A DNA stretch of 64,000 bases from Serinicoccus marinus DSM 15273 (GCF_008386315.1 NZ_CP043808.1:2914001-2978000), one strand, 5' to 3'. Shown: positions 51,650-62,097, counted from the first letter of the stretch. Program-made: numbers and translations. The notes: generated by a model not told the origin, from the letters alone.

Positions 51650-52028
51650 CAGTTCGTCTCCCCGGCGAAATACTTGGCCGCCTTGCGCAGGATGTCCCGC
51701 TCGGTAGCCAGCATCATTTTATCCTCCTCCAGGCGTCGCACCTGGGCCTCCAGGCGGGCGATCCTCGCCTGCGGGGACTCACCCTCGGCGGCCTGACCGT
51801 CCCGGTCGGGGTCCTGGGTCCTGGGGCCGGTGTACCCCTGCTCACGACGCCAGGCCGCCAACGTGCCCCGGGAGATCCCCAGATCACCAGCGACCGCTCT
51901 CAACGTGGCACCAGGGGTGTGCTCATACAGCTCGACCGCCTCGCGCCGGAACTCCTCGGTGTAGCTCTTCCTCGGCATGGTGTAGATCTTCTCGCTTCCT
52001 CCAGCCAGTGCTGGGTTCGGCGTGTCCA
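50736..52028 (-). mobile_element. IS3-family insertion sequence of a third kind, inside istB
   Basis: About 1293 bp bounded by TGGACACG on both sides as inverted ends. It carries orfA and orfB on the minus strand with an ATGA overlap. No matching target duplication is seen, and part of istB is missing next to it, so its insertion or later rearrangement removed host sequence. Confidence 0.75.
51646..51978 (-). CDS. IS3-type transposase OrfA
   Basis: 110 residues: MPRKSYTEEFRREAVELYEH, helix-turn-helix RAVAGDLGISRGTLAAWRREQ and a leucine zipper (RIARLEAQVRRLEEDKMMLATERDILRKAAKYFAGE). Its stop overlaps the orfB start (ATGA). Confidence 0.88.
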   Translation of the reverse strand: MPRKSYTEEFRREAVELYEHTPGATLRAVAGDLGISRGTLAAWRREQGYTGPRTQDPDRDGQAAEGESPQARIARLEAQVRRLEEDKMMLATERDILRKAAKYFAGETNW

Positions 52029-52035
52029 CTGCCGG

Positions 52036-52320
52036 GGGTCAGGGCCCGTCGGCTACCTGCCCTTCGAGCAGGACGCGGCCAACCTCTTCTTCCAGCTCGT
52101 CTCATCCCGCTACGAGCACGCCTCGCTGAACCTGGCGTCGAACCTGCCGTTCAGCTCCTGGGCAGGCGTCTTCGGTGACCAGGTCGTCGCGGCCGCGATG
52201 ATCGACCGCATCGTCCACCACGCCGACGTCATCGCCCTCAAAGGCGCCTCCTACCGGCTACGCGACCGCGGCGTCGAGACCCTGCCCAGCATCAAGGCCG
52301 AACAAGAATCCCTAGACTGA
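52036..52320 (+). pseudogene. IS21-family IstB, C-terminal fragment
   Basis: VGYLPFEQDAANLFFQLVSSRYEHASLNLASNLPFSSWAGVFGD and AAAMIDRIVHHADVIALKGASYRLRD are the C-terminal AAA-type blocks of IstB. About 55-65 codons between this and the N-terminal fragment are missing, including the Asp of Walker B. Confidence 0.85.
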
Positions 52321-52372
52321 GACCGTCCACTCTTCGACCGCCGAAACCGTCCAGTTTTCGAGCGCCGTCGAC

Positions 52373-52504
52373 ATTCTTCGCGGTGCGCGGGGAGACCATG
52401 AACAGCTTGGCTACCGCGGCATAGGTCCAACCGTCCTCGACGACAAGCCGCGCCAGTCTCAGACGGGCACGAGCAGTCAGGGCAGCGTTAGCGTGGGACA
52501 GGAG
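52373..52504 (-). pseudogene. IS481-family transposase, N-terminal fragment
   Basis: LSHANAALTARARLRLARLV then VEDGWTYAAVAKLFMVSPRTAK is the N-terminal helix-turn-helix of IS481 transposases. The catalytic part is absent. Confidence 0.75.
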
Positions 52505-53134
52505 GGCCTCCGGTCGGTGAAGCGTTGAACTAGACAGCTCCACTTCACAACCGGAGGCCTTCACCTGTCAGCCCGACTCACCGCCGAACCGCAGGACAAC
52601 CTCCCTGGACATCACACCTAGGCCGAGGCGGTGGGCCGGTCGGTACCGCGTCGAGGGCCCTTGTGGCCGCCTCAACCGGTGCGGTGTCCTCGCAGCGGCA
52701 GACGTCGCCGCAGGCAACGCACGGGTGCTCCGGTGGCCGAGGTAGCATCGCACCAGCGTGCATCTTCTCTACACGGTCTAGCGGGGCACGCAGTGCATCT
52801 GCCCTAGAAGGACTGCGAACAGTGTGGTCTTCGCCCGATCGCGCCTGCAAGACTCTGAAGGAGGGCACGCATTTTGGTACTTCAGGTGTATCGTAAGTCA
52901 AGACCCTATGAGTCAACGACGCCCGCAGCGAACGTTGACGGATATTTCGCCATCCCTGTCGACGCCCAAGCGGAAATCTGCTCTAGCCTCCAAACGAAAA
53001 ACGCGTGGCCACGGCGTGGCGAGTACGGCATCCAGCGGCTCAAAAGGGACTTTGAAAGGGGAAACCAGTGCAGCAGTCAAGAAAGCCCGAGTGGCCCCCG
53101 GCGCGGGGCGCCACTGTCAGTGGTAGAGGTATGC
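52505..53134. other. 630-base stretch without a supported gene, upstream of the sulfotransferase
   Basis: It starts with the former 5' region of the IS481 fragment and then holds high-GC sequence of unknown origin. From about 52850 it becomes AT-richer and belongs to the glycan island, probably including the promoter for the sulfotransferase operon. An open frame in phase with the sulfotransferase continues upstream to 52874 but does not look coding. Confidence 0.45.
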
Positions 53135-54004
53135 ATGCGGAAGGCCGCCCAGATGTTGTTTGTCATCGGTTCGGGGCGATCTGGAACAACGTTGGCGAAC
53201 TCCCTTCTAGGTGCGCTGCCTGGAATGGCCTGTTTTCCGCGGCTGGCTGCTTTCGATCCACGATTTACGCCAGTCGCTAGCTATCTGGCTCGGTATACGA
53301 GCCGCCCGGCGTGGCTGCTGCGTGATTCCAGTGAAATAGTGAACGTACTGCGCGAAGCTGGTATAACGTATGATCTCGTCTCATCTTCGCTGTGCCCTGT
53401 AGGGGCCGAATCTCTCGAAGCGATCCGTCCAGAGTTGCTGCAGCATAGAGTGCATCAGCTGTTGAGATGGCGCGGCGTCTCGACCGCTGTCTTGAAAAAC
53501 ACCCTTAATGTGGCCAGGGTCGGGCTGCTTTCTGCCGCCTTTCCCGAAGCACGGTTCATCCACATCGTCCGAGATCCAGCCGATGTTGTCCGTTCACTTG
53601 AGCGAGTCGAATTTTGGATGACTATGCCCCTATGGTGGGACGGGAGAACAGTCTCGCAGTATATGCATGATGAAGGAGTATCTTCGGCCCGGTTAGCTGC
53701 GCGGCACTGGGCGCGCCAAGTACACACGGTTCTCGAATCGACTCACGGCATTGAATCGCACAGGATCGCCACGTTCACTTACCGCGAGATGACATCTGCG
53801 CCAGCCGAAGCCCTTTACCCTGCGCTAGCCAAGGTGGGATTTGACATCGATGCACGCATGATCGAGATGGCCGCTGAGCGCGTAGGCGTAACAGTGCCGC
53901 GGCGTGCTCAGAAAGCAGAGCCTGATCTAATTCACATTGTGAACGACGAATGCGGGGACGTTTTGGATTCCATCAGCGCCCTGTTCCCCCAGCTTACACT
54001 GTAG
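53135..54004 (+). CDS. Sulfotransferase family protein
   Basis: 289 residues. The 5'-phosphosulfate-binding loop is MLFVIGSGRSGTTLANSLLG at residues 7-26 and the 3'-phosphate-binding element is FIHIVRDPADVVRSLERVEFW near residue 145. It should transfer sulfate from PAPS to a hydroxyl or amine, here most likely on the surface glycan made by neighbouring genes. ATG 53135 follows a GAGG site. It is the first of five tightly packed genes, with AT-rich codon use unlike the backbone. Confidence 0.85.
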   Translation: MRKAAQMLFVIGSGRSGTTLANSLLGALPGMACFPRLAAFDPRFTPVASYLARYTSRPAWLLRDSSEIVNVLREAGITYDLVSSSLCPVGAESLEAIRPELLQHRVHQLLRWRGVSTAVLKNTLNVARVGLLSAAFPEARFIHIVRDPADVVRSLERVEFWMTMPLWWDGRTVSQYMHDEGVSSARLAARHWARQVHTVLESTHGIESHRIATFTYREMTSAPAEALYPALAKVGFDIDARMIEMAAERVGVTVPRRAQKAEPDLIHIVNDECGDVLDSISALFPQLTL

Positions 54005-54010
54005 CCAGCA

Positions 54011-55213
54011 ATGCGGAATGTCCTTAGGGCCCTTGCGCATCTGGCAGGTGGTAACGGCGTCGGCCAGATGGCGCTAGCGGTGTCGCTTCCCATTATTGCA
54101 ATGCAATATCCAGCGACAGCTCTGGGAGAATTTGCTGCAGTGACCTCCGCTGGCGCTGTGCTAGCAATCATCCTCACAGCCCGGTCGGAACAACTGCTAC
54201 CAAGGCTTGCTATCGATGCGTCTCGAGCGCTCGCTCTAACACTTACACTAATAGTTACTATTGGCGGGCTCGTCCTTGGGTTAACTGCGGCGATCGTTCC
54301 CTATGTGTCCAACGTAGTATCCGGAACGCAGTTGGGCGCGGTCCTTATTGCTACGGGACTAGCGAACGTGGCCTCTATGCGGCTCGTCGCCTCCGGTGCA
54401 TCTGCGCAACTTGGCCTTGCCCGAGCGACTAACGGGGTGGTTACGGCGGGAGGTCAGATTGGTATGGGGTTCTTATCACCCAGCACGGAAGCGCTCGTGT
54501 ATGCGTACGTGGCCGGAAGCCTGACGGTGGCCGGAATCGGCGCCACGGTGAATGCACCTACCGAGGCGGCCGACGTGGGCCTTCAGCATGCTCCCGTTGA
54601 AGCGCGGCAAATCCTTCCGCTATTGATCAACGGCTTGACATCCAACCTCGCAATCGCCCTTCCTATTTGGGCGATCACTGCCGGGGTGGGTACCGAGGCT
54701 GCCGGCGCGTTCTTCGTCGCGCGCAAAGCGCTATCCGCCTTGGCCCAGTTAAGCGGGACCGCATTGAGCGACATCACATATCGGCGAATTGCATCTGCCC
54801 GAGGACTCCCCGTTCGGCTCCATTCCCTGTTGTCGAAGCTCCGCCTAGGTCTCTTGGCTGGGGCCGCAGCCATGGTCGTGTGCGGAGTCGCCCTCGGCTT
54901 CGCTGCGCCGCACATCCTTTCTGGATACACTGGATTACAGGCGATGCTGTGGCTCTTCACTCCGGCCGCCGCAGTGCAAGTCATGCTCACCGGGATGACT
55001 GGTGCTTTGCTGGCTTTGCGTGCCGAATTCTTGCTAATGCGGCAAGCAATCGCAAGGCTTGTAGTAACCTGTGCAGCCACCTTTTGGTGGTTGGACATGA
55101 CCAACGGTGGCCTTGTTCTTTACGCGGCGGCCCTGTTTGGATCCTTGGCCGCCGTGTCGATGATCAATGTGACTATGGGCTGGCGTAGACTTACAAACTG
55201 GAGACATTTATGA
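54011..55213 (+). CDS. Polysaccharide flippase-like membrane protein (Wzx-type, MOP superfamily)
   Basis: 400 residues with about 12 hydrophobic segments and few charged residues inside them, as in Wzx/lipopolysaccharide transport proteins. ALGEFAAVTSAGAVLAIIL and the central EAAGAFFVARKALSALAQLSGTALSDITYRRIA (compare the 'G.Y..A..L..L' block of MOP flippases) support the family. It would move the lipid-linked repeat unit across the membrane before polymerisation. It starts 6 bp after the sulfotransferase stop and overlaps the next gene by ATGA. Confidence 0.8.
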   Translation: MRNVLRALAHLAGGNGVGQMALAVSLPIIAMQYPATALGEFAAVTSAGAVLAIILTARSEQLLPRLAIDASRALALTLTLIVTIGGLVLGLTAAIVPYVSNVVSGTQLGAVLIATGLANVASMRLVASGASAQLGLARATNGVVTAGGQIGMGFLSPSTEALVYAYVAGSLTVAGIGATVNAPTEAADVGLQHAPVEARQILPLLINGLTSNLAIALPIWAITAGVGTEAAGAFFVARKALSALAQLSGTALSDITYRRIASARGLPVRLHSLLSKLRLGLLAGAAAMVVCGVALGFAAPHILSGYTGLQAMLWLFTPAAAVQVMLTGMTGALLALRAEFLLMRQAIARLVVTCAATFWWLDMTNGGLVLYAAALFGSLAAVSMINVTMGWRRLTNWRHL

Positions 55214-55911
55214 AGCTATATTACATTGCTGGATATGGTCGTAGTGGCAGCACCGCCCTTGCGGCACACCTCGCGCAGGAACACGACGCCGTGATGGTCG
55301 GTGAAGCCGTCGCGTTCGGGGGGGCAGGTGCCAGTGAGGCGTGCTCGTGTGGGCGGGCTCTGTTCGAGTGTCCATTCTGGCGCAGCATAGTTGCACGGAG
55401 AGACGGCGTTCGTATGAAGGGCGTCAGCCTGCGTCAGTATGATCGACGTTGGCTTCTCTTTGTGCCTCTCCGAGTCTTAGAGAGGCTTATGGCATGCGGG
55501 GGCTCAGCAACAGGCTCGATGCAGCTGTACCGAGAGATTGGCGTCGCTGCCCAGCGTTTAGGGGCAAGTGCCGTGGTTGACGCGAGCAAGACGACTCGCG
55601 ATTCGGCCAACCGGGCACGAATGTATCATCTAGCGGGATACGACGTACAGCTTTATCTCCCGCAACGTCGTGTCTATGAGGTAATAAAGTCTGTGCGCGC
55701 GGCTAGGAAAAGGCGGGCTGTAGACAGTTGGTTTACGAGTGGAAGGGTAATTTGGGGATTATTTTCGTCGCGCATGGCTGCACATATCCTTGCCAAAAAA
55801 GTAGGTAAGCCCGTAGGCTATATCGACATGAATGGGATCGTACTTGACTTCGCAGACGGCTCCGGGTCCATACATTCGTTGCATGGCAATCGGATGATAG
55901 CGAAAGGGTGA
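55210..55911 (+). CDS. Second sulfotransferase-like protein
   Basis: 233 residues. KLYYIAGYGRSGSTALAAHLAQ is a sulfotransferase P-loop at the very N-terminus. GASEACSCGRALFECPFWRSI is a Cys-rich lid found in bacterial sulfotransferases (CSCG...CPFW). ASAVVDASKTTRDSANRARMYHLAGYDVQLYLPQRRVYEVIKSVR stands where the 3'-phosphate motif normally reads HLVRDPR, and here is degenerate. It may modify a different position of the same glycan or have altered donor use. The ATG overlaps the flippase stop. Confidence 0.8.
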   Translation: MKLYYIAGYGRSGSTALAAHLAQEHDAVMVGEAVAFGGAGASEACSCGRALFECPFWRSIVARRDGVRMKGVSLRQYDRRWLLFVPLRVLERLMACGGSATGSMQLYREIGVAAQRLGASAVVDASKTTRDSANRARMYHLAGYDVQLYLPQRRVYEVIKSVRAARKRRAVDSWFTSGRVIWGLFSSRMAAHILAKKVGKPVGYIDMNGIVLDFADGSGSIHSLHGNRMIAKG

Positions 55912-56969
55912 ATAGGGTGTTACGTGTTCTTCATGTGGCTACCGAACGCTTGCGCCCCGGCTCCGCCGCCGAAGTCCATTTTAAGGCGATCGCAGAGGGT
56001 GTTTCGGAGCAAGGTACTGCTTGGACAAGGCGATCGACCAGCGCCACGCGGTGGCCCGCCCTTAGGCTCGTTGCGGCCCAATTGGTCCACCTGAGGCGAG
56101 CCATATGGTCGGACGTGTGTTATGTGCGTTGGCATCCTCTCGACGTATGGTTACTCGCCTGTCGTTGGATCTTGCGTGTGCCCTATGTGTTGGAAGTTAA
56201 CGGCACTCAAGAGGACCTGTATATCAGTCATTCAAGCCTGCGTCGTTTTAGCCGGCTGATGGACTCAATCGTGGCACTCCAGATTCGTGAGGCCGCGGCG
56301 GTAGTTGCTGTCTCGCCGGGGCTACGGGACTGGGCGCGAGGGATAAAAGGGAGACGAAAAGAACCAGTCGGGTGGGCGCCAAATGGGGCCGTAGTTACGG
56401 TTGCGCCGACGGAAATGGTTCATCCCCCTTATGTTGTTTATGTGGGGGAACTTGCGCCCTGGCAGGGGCTTGAACTGCTACTGGCTGCTAAAGAAAGTTC
56501 ATGCTGGCCGGAGGGCGTGGCGCTGCATGTTGCTGGCTCGGGACAGATGGAGCCTCTGCTACGTGAAGCGGCGTCCCAGGGGCAAGTCGTGTGGCATGGG
56601 AGACTGCCGCGTGAGGATGCGCTAGGTCTGCTATCGCGGGCTGCGGTGAGTGTAAGTCCACAATCAAAACAGTTTGATCGCAATTTGCATATGGGGCGCC
56701 CGTTGAAGATAGCCGAATCGCTGCTGCTGGGTGTTCCAGTTGTGCTGACGGACTTCGGTGCGGATAGCCGCCTAGTTGCTTCGCTGCCTGGGTGTCGCTT
56801 GTTAACAGAAGAGGACCCGGACTTGTTGGCAGTGAATATTGCTGCAGTCCTAGACGGAGCCACGCCAGGGCAGCGTGCAGCGTTGGCTAGCGAGGCGGGC
56901 GAAGTGGCGTCTTGGCATCCAGCGATCGAGCTGGCTTGGACTTTGATACGACAGGTCACGTCCCATTGA
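55908..56969 (+). CDS. Glycosyltransferase, family 4
   Basis: 353 residues. RVLRVLHVATERLRPGSAAEVHFKAIAEGV at the N-terminus and PYVLEVNGTQEDLY in the acceptor half. The donor half has VVYVGELAPWQGLELLLAA and PLKIAESLLLGVPVVLTDFG, where the EX7E pattern is reduced to one clear Glu. The GTG start overlaps the previous stop (GTGA). It probably adds one sugar to the repeat unit. Confidence 0.85.
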   Translation: MNRVLRVLHVATERLRPGSAAEVHFKAIAEGVSEQGTAWTRRSTSATRWPALRLVAAQLVHLRRAIWSDVCYVRWHPLDVWLLACRWILRVPYVLEVNGTQEDLYISHSSLRRFSRLMDSIVALQIREAAAVVAVSPGLRDWARGIKGRRKEPVGWAPNGAVVTVAPTEMVHPPYVVYVGELAPWQGLELLLAAKESSCWPEGVALHVAGSGQMEPLLREAASQGQVVWHGRLPREDALGLLSRAAVSVSPQSKQFDRNLHMGRPLKIAESLLLGVPVVLTDFGADSRLVASLPGCRLLTEEDPDLLAVNIAAVLDGATPGQRAALASEAGEVASWHPAIELAWTLIRQVTSH

Positions 56970-58147
56970 ACAATGTGGAACTCTCACGCGTCGGGCGAAC
57001 GGCGCCTCAGGGCCAACCTAGGCTGGAGGCGGCTGGGTGGTCTGTGTTTGTACTCACAGTTACCCAATGCCTAATGTGGTCGTCGGTTCGAGTTGCTGGC
57101 CTCGGGGTGGCGTTCCTGCTGGCGCTTTGGGGTGCTCGTGCGATCAGCCGTGGTCGGGTCCCCGTGGCTTTTGCATTGTTCGTCTTGTTGCTTTGTCTCA
57201 GCGTGCTCTGGTCCGCGAATCCAATACGTTCCCTGGCAGAAGCAGGCGGCTCACTTGCTCTTTGCATCGTTGCCTTGTTGATAGTGCAATCCGCCAATTC
57301 AGTTTTGCAGTTCCATCGAGGATCTAGTTTTGGACTCAGTGCTCTCGTGCTCGGGAGCGGGTTAGTTGAGCTCGTGGGATTTAGTGTTAGCGAGACCACA
57401 TTCAGGGCTGCAACGGGCGTGTTTGTGAACCCAAACATATTGACTTTCGTGTGCGTTCTTGCGTTTGCGCTGTGGTTCCTGTGTCCAACCTCGCCCAACT
57501 GGGGCTATCTGCGAACGGGCACGCTCGTCGCTTCAGTCCTCCTTGTTGCAGCGGCGATGTCGCTGGGCGGGGTAGTCATCCTCAGTCTTGTTGTTGCCAA
57601 AGGTTTGGCCGGTGTGAGGCGCCGCGCGGTGTCCTCTGCGGTAGTCTTCACGCTTATAGGACTGGTATCGCTTGTTTTTTGGGAGTCAATCATGCGCGCA
57701 ACCCAAAAAGCAAGGACGTGGGGATCAATGGATGAGAGATTTGATCTGTGGTCTAGTTCCCTTGGGGCAGGCATGGATAGGCCGTTACTCGGCTATGGGC
57801 GGGCTGGGCTTACAGACGTGACGACCGGTCCGGCGGCATTGCGGGACATATGGGAGGCCGTAGGGTCGGTACAGTTCAATCCGCATAACGGGGTTATCGA
57901 GGTGTTTTTGGAACTGGGTGCAACGGGGCTGCTGCTTCTTGGAGTCTTTGTTGTGCAGGCGGGTATCCAACTATTTCGAACTGCTGGGAAGCACCATGGA
58001 TCAGCGGAGCGACTTGCGATGCGGTGGTTAAGAGTGTTGAGCGCCTTGCTTCTCATCTACAACCTTGTAGAGTCGCGCCTGCTCGATCCGCCACTGGCTT
58101 GGTTCTACGTCTGCATGCTGACTCTATTGGCGGCGCGCCGCGAGTGA
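56966..58147 (+). CDS. O-antigen ligase/polymerase-like membrane protein (Wzy/WaaL superfamily)
   Basis: 393 residues from TTG 56966, which overlaps the previous stop (TTGA). About ten hydrophobic segments. The large extracytoplasmic loop holds ERFDLWSSSLGAGMDRPLLGYGRAGLTDV and FNPHNGVIEVFLELGATGLLLL, the H(N)xxxE-type motif of O-antigen ligases. In a Gram-positive it should polymerise or transfer the flipped repeat unit. It is the last gene of the island before IS debris. Confidence 0.87.
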   Translation: MNNVELSRVGRTAPQGQPRLEAAGWSVFVLTVTQCLMWSSVRVAGLGVAFLLALWGARAISRGRVPVAFALFVLLLCLSVLWSANPIRSLAEAGGSLALCIVALLIVQSANSVLQFHRGSSFGLSALVLGSGLVELVGFSVSETTFRAATGVFVNPNILTFVCVLAFALWFLCPTSPNWGYLRTGTLVASVLLVAAAMSLGGVVILSLVVAKGLAGVRRRAVSSAVVFTLIGLVSLVFWESIMRATQKARTWGSMDERFDLWSSSLGAGMDRPLLGYGRAGLTDVTTGPAALRDIWEAVGSVQFNPHNGVIEVFLELGATGLLLLGVFVVQAGIQLFRTAGKHHGSAERLAMRWLRVLSALLLIYNLVESRLLDPPLAWFYVCMLTLLAARRE

Positions 58148-58197
58148 AGCGCCCCAGGTTTGATGCCGCTCCTGTTTGAGTCCAGGAGGATGAGCAC

Positions 58198-58506
58198 ATG
58201 CCGAAGAGGATCGATGCCGAGCTGCGGGCCCGGGCAGTGAGGCTGGTGCGGGAGCACCAGCAGGAGTACCCTCGCCGACGAGGCGATGGTCGCGGTGTCC
58301 AAGCAGTTGGGCGTCTCTTGCGAGTCGGTGCGCCGGTGGGTCGCCCAGGCGGAGGTCGACGCTGGCGACCGGCCCGGGGTGGCGGCGAGGAGCACGAGGA
58401 GATCAAGAAGCTCAAGGTCGAGAACCGGCGGTTGCGCGAGGACGTGGCGATCCTGAAGGCGGCCACGAGTTTCTTCGTGGGGGAACTCGACCCCCGCAAC
58501 CGTTGA
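58198..58506 (+). pseudogene. ISz OrfA, frameshifted internally
   Basis: Starts MPKRIDAELRARAVRLVREHQ and ends EEIKKLKVENRRLREDVAIL...FFVGELDPRNR. The helix-turn-helix between them (MVAVSKQLGVSCESVRRWVAQAEVDAGDRPG) lies in another frame, so two compensating frame changes, near 58271 and 58385, disrupt the protein. Confidence 0.8.
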
Positions 58507-58589
58507 TGATGGGCTTCATCGACACCAGGCGAGCTCAGGGCCACGCGGTCGAGTCGGTCTGCCGGGTGCTGCGCGAGCAGGGCTGTCAG

Positions 58590-60359
58590 ACCTGAGTTGG
58601 GTCACCGGTCCGTGATTATCGGGCCGGCGAGTCTATGACCTGGCACGATGTGGTGGCTTAGTGCGTCGTTGAGGCACTAATCGGGGTCCTAGGATCGTGG
58701 GATGGCGTGGATCCGGCGGGTGCGGACGGCCTCGGGGGCGACCGCGGTACAGATTGCGGAGTCCGTGGACGGGCGGCGGCGGATCGTGCGCCACGTGGGA
58801 TCAGCGCACGACGGGGCCGAGCTCGGGTTGCTGATGGCTCAGGCACGCCAACTGCTCGAGGGCGACGCTCAGGGCGAGCTGGACCTGGGACTGTCGATAC
58901 CGGTGCCCGAGCAGCGATGGTGCCGGCACCGTCCGCGGCGACGCTGTTCGACGACCCGGCCGGGCCGGTGGGCCGGCGCGCGGTGGTGGCCGCACCGCAG
59001 GTGCTGCGCACCTCCTCGGCGGTGCTGTACGACGCCCTGGCCGGGGTGTACACCGACTTGGGGTTCGACGCCCTGGGTGATGAGGTGTTCCGCGACCTGG
59101 TCATCGCCCGGTTGGTCGAGCCGACCAGCCTGCTGGACGCCGACCGGGTGCTGGCTGACCTGGGCCGGGTCTCCGCGAGTCTGTCGACCCGCAGTCGCAC
59201 GCTGAGGCGCTGCCAGGACGGGGCCTACCGGGACCAGATCGCCAAGCTGTGCTTCCAGCACGCCCGGGCCAGCGAAGATGTGTCGCTGTGTCTGTACGAC
59301 GTGACCACGCTGCACTTCGAAGCAGCCGACGAGGACGCGCTGCGCAAGGTCGGGTACTCCAAGGAACGACGAGTCGACCCCCAGATCATCGTCGGCCTGC
59401 TGGTTGACCGGGGTGGGTTCCCACTAGAGATCGGGTGCTGGGAGGGCAACAAGGCCGAGACCCACACGATCGTGCCGATCATCGAGGCCTTCGCCGCCCG
59501 GCACCAGATCAACGACCTGGTCGTGGTCGCGGACGCCGGGATGCTGTCCGCGGCCAATCTGAAGGCCCTGGACGAGGCCGGGCACACCTTCATCGTCGGG
59601 TCCAAGAACGCCAAGGCCCCGATCGACCTGGCCTCGCACTTCCGCTGGCACGGGGACGCGTTCACCGACGGCCAGGTCATCGACACCCTCACCCCCAAGG
59701 CTGGCAAGAACAAGGGGAACGACCCCGCCCTGCGCGCCGAGCCGGTGTGGGACCCGGAGCAGTACCCGACCTCGTGGCGGGCGGTGTGGTCCTACTCGGC
59801 CAGACGGTTCGCACGGGACAACAAGACCCTCACCGCCCAGGAGAACCGCGCCAAGGCAGCGATCGAGGGCAACAAACCCGCCCGCACGCCCCGGTTCGTC
59901 AAGACCCGCACCGACGGTCTGGTCCTGGACGACGCAGCGCTGGCACGGGCCCGACGACTCGCCGGGCTGAAGGGCCTGGTCACCAACATCCCGACCACAG
60001 TGCTGCCCGCGTCCGAGGTGATCAGCTCCTACGCCGACCTGTGGCACGTGGAGCAGTCGTTCCGGATGTCCAAGAGCGACCTGCGGGCCCGGCCCCTGTT
60101 CGCCCGACGTCGCGACTCCATCGAGGCCCACCTGACCATCGTGTTCACCGCCCTGGCCATCGCCCGCACCGTCCAGGCCCGCACCGGGCTCTCGCTACGC
60201 CGAGTCCTGCGCCAGCTGCGCCCATTGCGCTCGGCCACCATCGAAGCCAACGGCGCCATCCGCACCCTGCCACCAGCACTCGGCCCCGACGAGCACGCCC
60301 TCCTGAACGACCTCGGGCAGACCGATCCAAGGCACTAAGCCATTTGACCTAACTCAGGT
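58590..60359 (+). mobile_element. IS1634-like (IS4 superfamily) insertion sequence nested in ISz
   Basis: 1770 bp with near-perfect 15-bp terminal repeats ACCTGAGTTGGGTCA and (reverse) ACCTGAGTTAGGTCA. It is flanked by CAG on both sides (58587-58589 and 60360-60362), a 3-bp target duplication; removing it and one CAG restores ISz orfB in frame. Confidence 0.88.
58702..60338 (+). pseudogene. IS1634-like transposase with one frameshift
   Basis: ATG 58702 encodes MAWIRRVRTASGATAVQIAE and continues to IPVPEQR. At CGATGG (58915-58920) one base is missing, and the other frame continues MVPAPSAATLFDDPAGPVG to the end. The DDE domain is intact: LYDVTTLHFEAADE (first Asp), VVVADAGMLSAANLKAL (second), and SYADLWHVEQSFRMSKSDLRARPLF, the Y-(2)-R-(3)-E-like C1 motif. 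With one base added it is about 545 residues and full length. Confidence 0.85.
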
Positions 60360-60379
60360 CAGATCGCCGCGCGGACCTA

Positions 60380-61030
<651 letters not shown>

Positions 61031-61063
61031 TGAGGTTCCCCCCGGAGCGTAGAGGCATCCACA

Positions 61064-61366
61064 ATGAGGATCGAGATGCCAGAGAAGCGCAAGAAGTACG
61101 ACCGGGAGTTCCGTGAGGGAGCGGTCCGGATCGTCGAGGAGACGAACAAACCGATCGCGCAGGTCGCTCGCGATCTTGGCGTGAACGAGGGCACGCTGGG
61201 CAACTGGGTCCAACGTGCTCGCGCTGCGCGCGAGGGTCACGGCGAGCTGTCCAAGGACGACGTCGAGGAGCTGAAGCGGCTTCGCGCCGAGGTCGCCGAG
61301 CTGCGGATGGAGCGTGATGTCCTCAAGCGATCCGTGGCCGGGTGGGTGAAGGAGGCGACGAAGTGA
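61064..61366 (+). CDS. ISx copy 2 transposase OrfA
   Basis: About 96-100 residues with the same helix-turn-helix and leucine zipper as copy 1 but an intact end ([12 protein letters not shown]). The stop overlaps the orfB GTG (GTGA), showing that OrfB is made by translational coupling rather than by a classical -1 slip. Confidence 0.88.
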   Translation: MRIEMPEKRKKYDREFREGAVRIVEETNKPIAQVARDLGVNEGTLGNWVQRARAAREGHGELSKDDVEELKRLRAEVAELRMERDVLKRSVAGWVKEATK

Positions 61367-62097
61367 GCGTGGCACGCTTCATCGCCGACCAGAGGACCAA
61401 CTATGCCGTGCCACACACGCTGGTCTGCGTTTTGCTCGGGGTCTCGCTGGCGTGGTTCTACAAGTGGCTCAAGCGGGCCGAGGGACCGGGCGCTGCGAGC
61501 GGGTTGTTCACCGACACCGACCGGCGCCGCGACAGCGTCGACCGCGCGGTGCGGGTCGCGTTCAAGAAGGCCAAGGGGCTGCACGGCTCACCTCGCCTGC
61601 ACGAGGACCTGCGCGAGGCGGGATGGCAGATCAGTGAGAAGACGGTCGCTGACTCGATGCGCCGTCAGGGCTTGGTGGCCCGTGTCATCAAGCGGCGCAG
61701 CGGTCTGACCAGGCAGGACAAGAGCGCGCCGAAGTTCCCCGACCTGGTGCGCCGGGACTTCACCGCGCCGGCCCCGAACCGCAAGTGGGTCGGTGACATC
61801 ACCGAGATCCCCACGGCTGAGGGCAAGTTGTACCTGGCCACCGTCATCGACCTGTACTCCCGCCGCCTGCTCGGCGCGGCGACCAGCAACCACCCGGACG
61901 CCGAGCTGGCGTGCGCGGCGATCCGGATGGCCGTGACCGCCCGCGGCGGCAAGGAGGCGATCTGGCGCGAGGACGAGTCCGAGCGGGTCATCTTCCACAG
62001 CGACAGGGGCTCGACCTACACGGCGGGCTCGTTCAGCCGGTTGTGCGCCCAGCTAGGGATCCGCCAGTCGATGGGTCGGGTCGGCTCGTGCTTCGAC

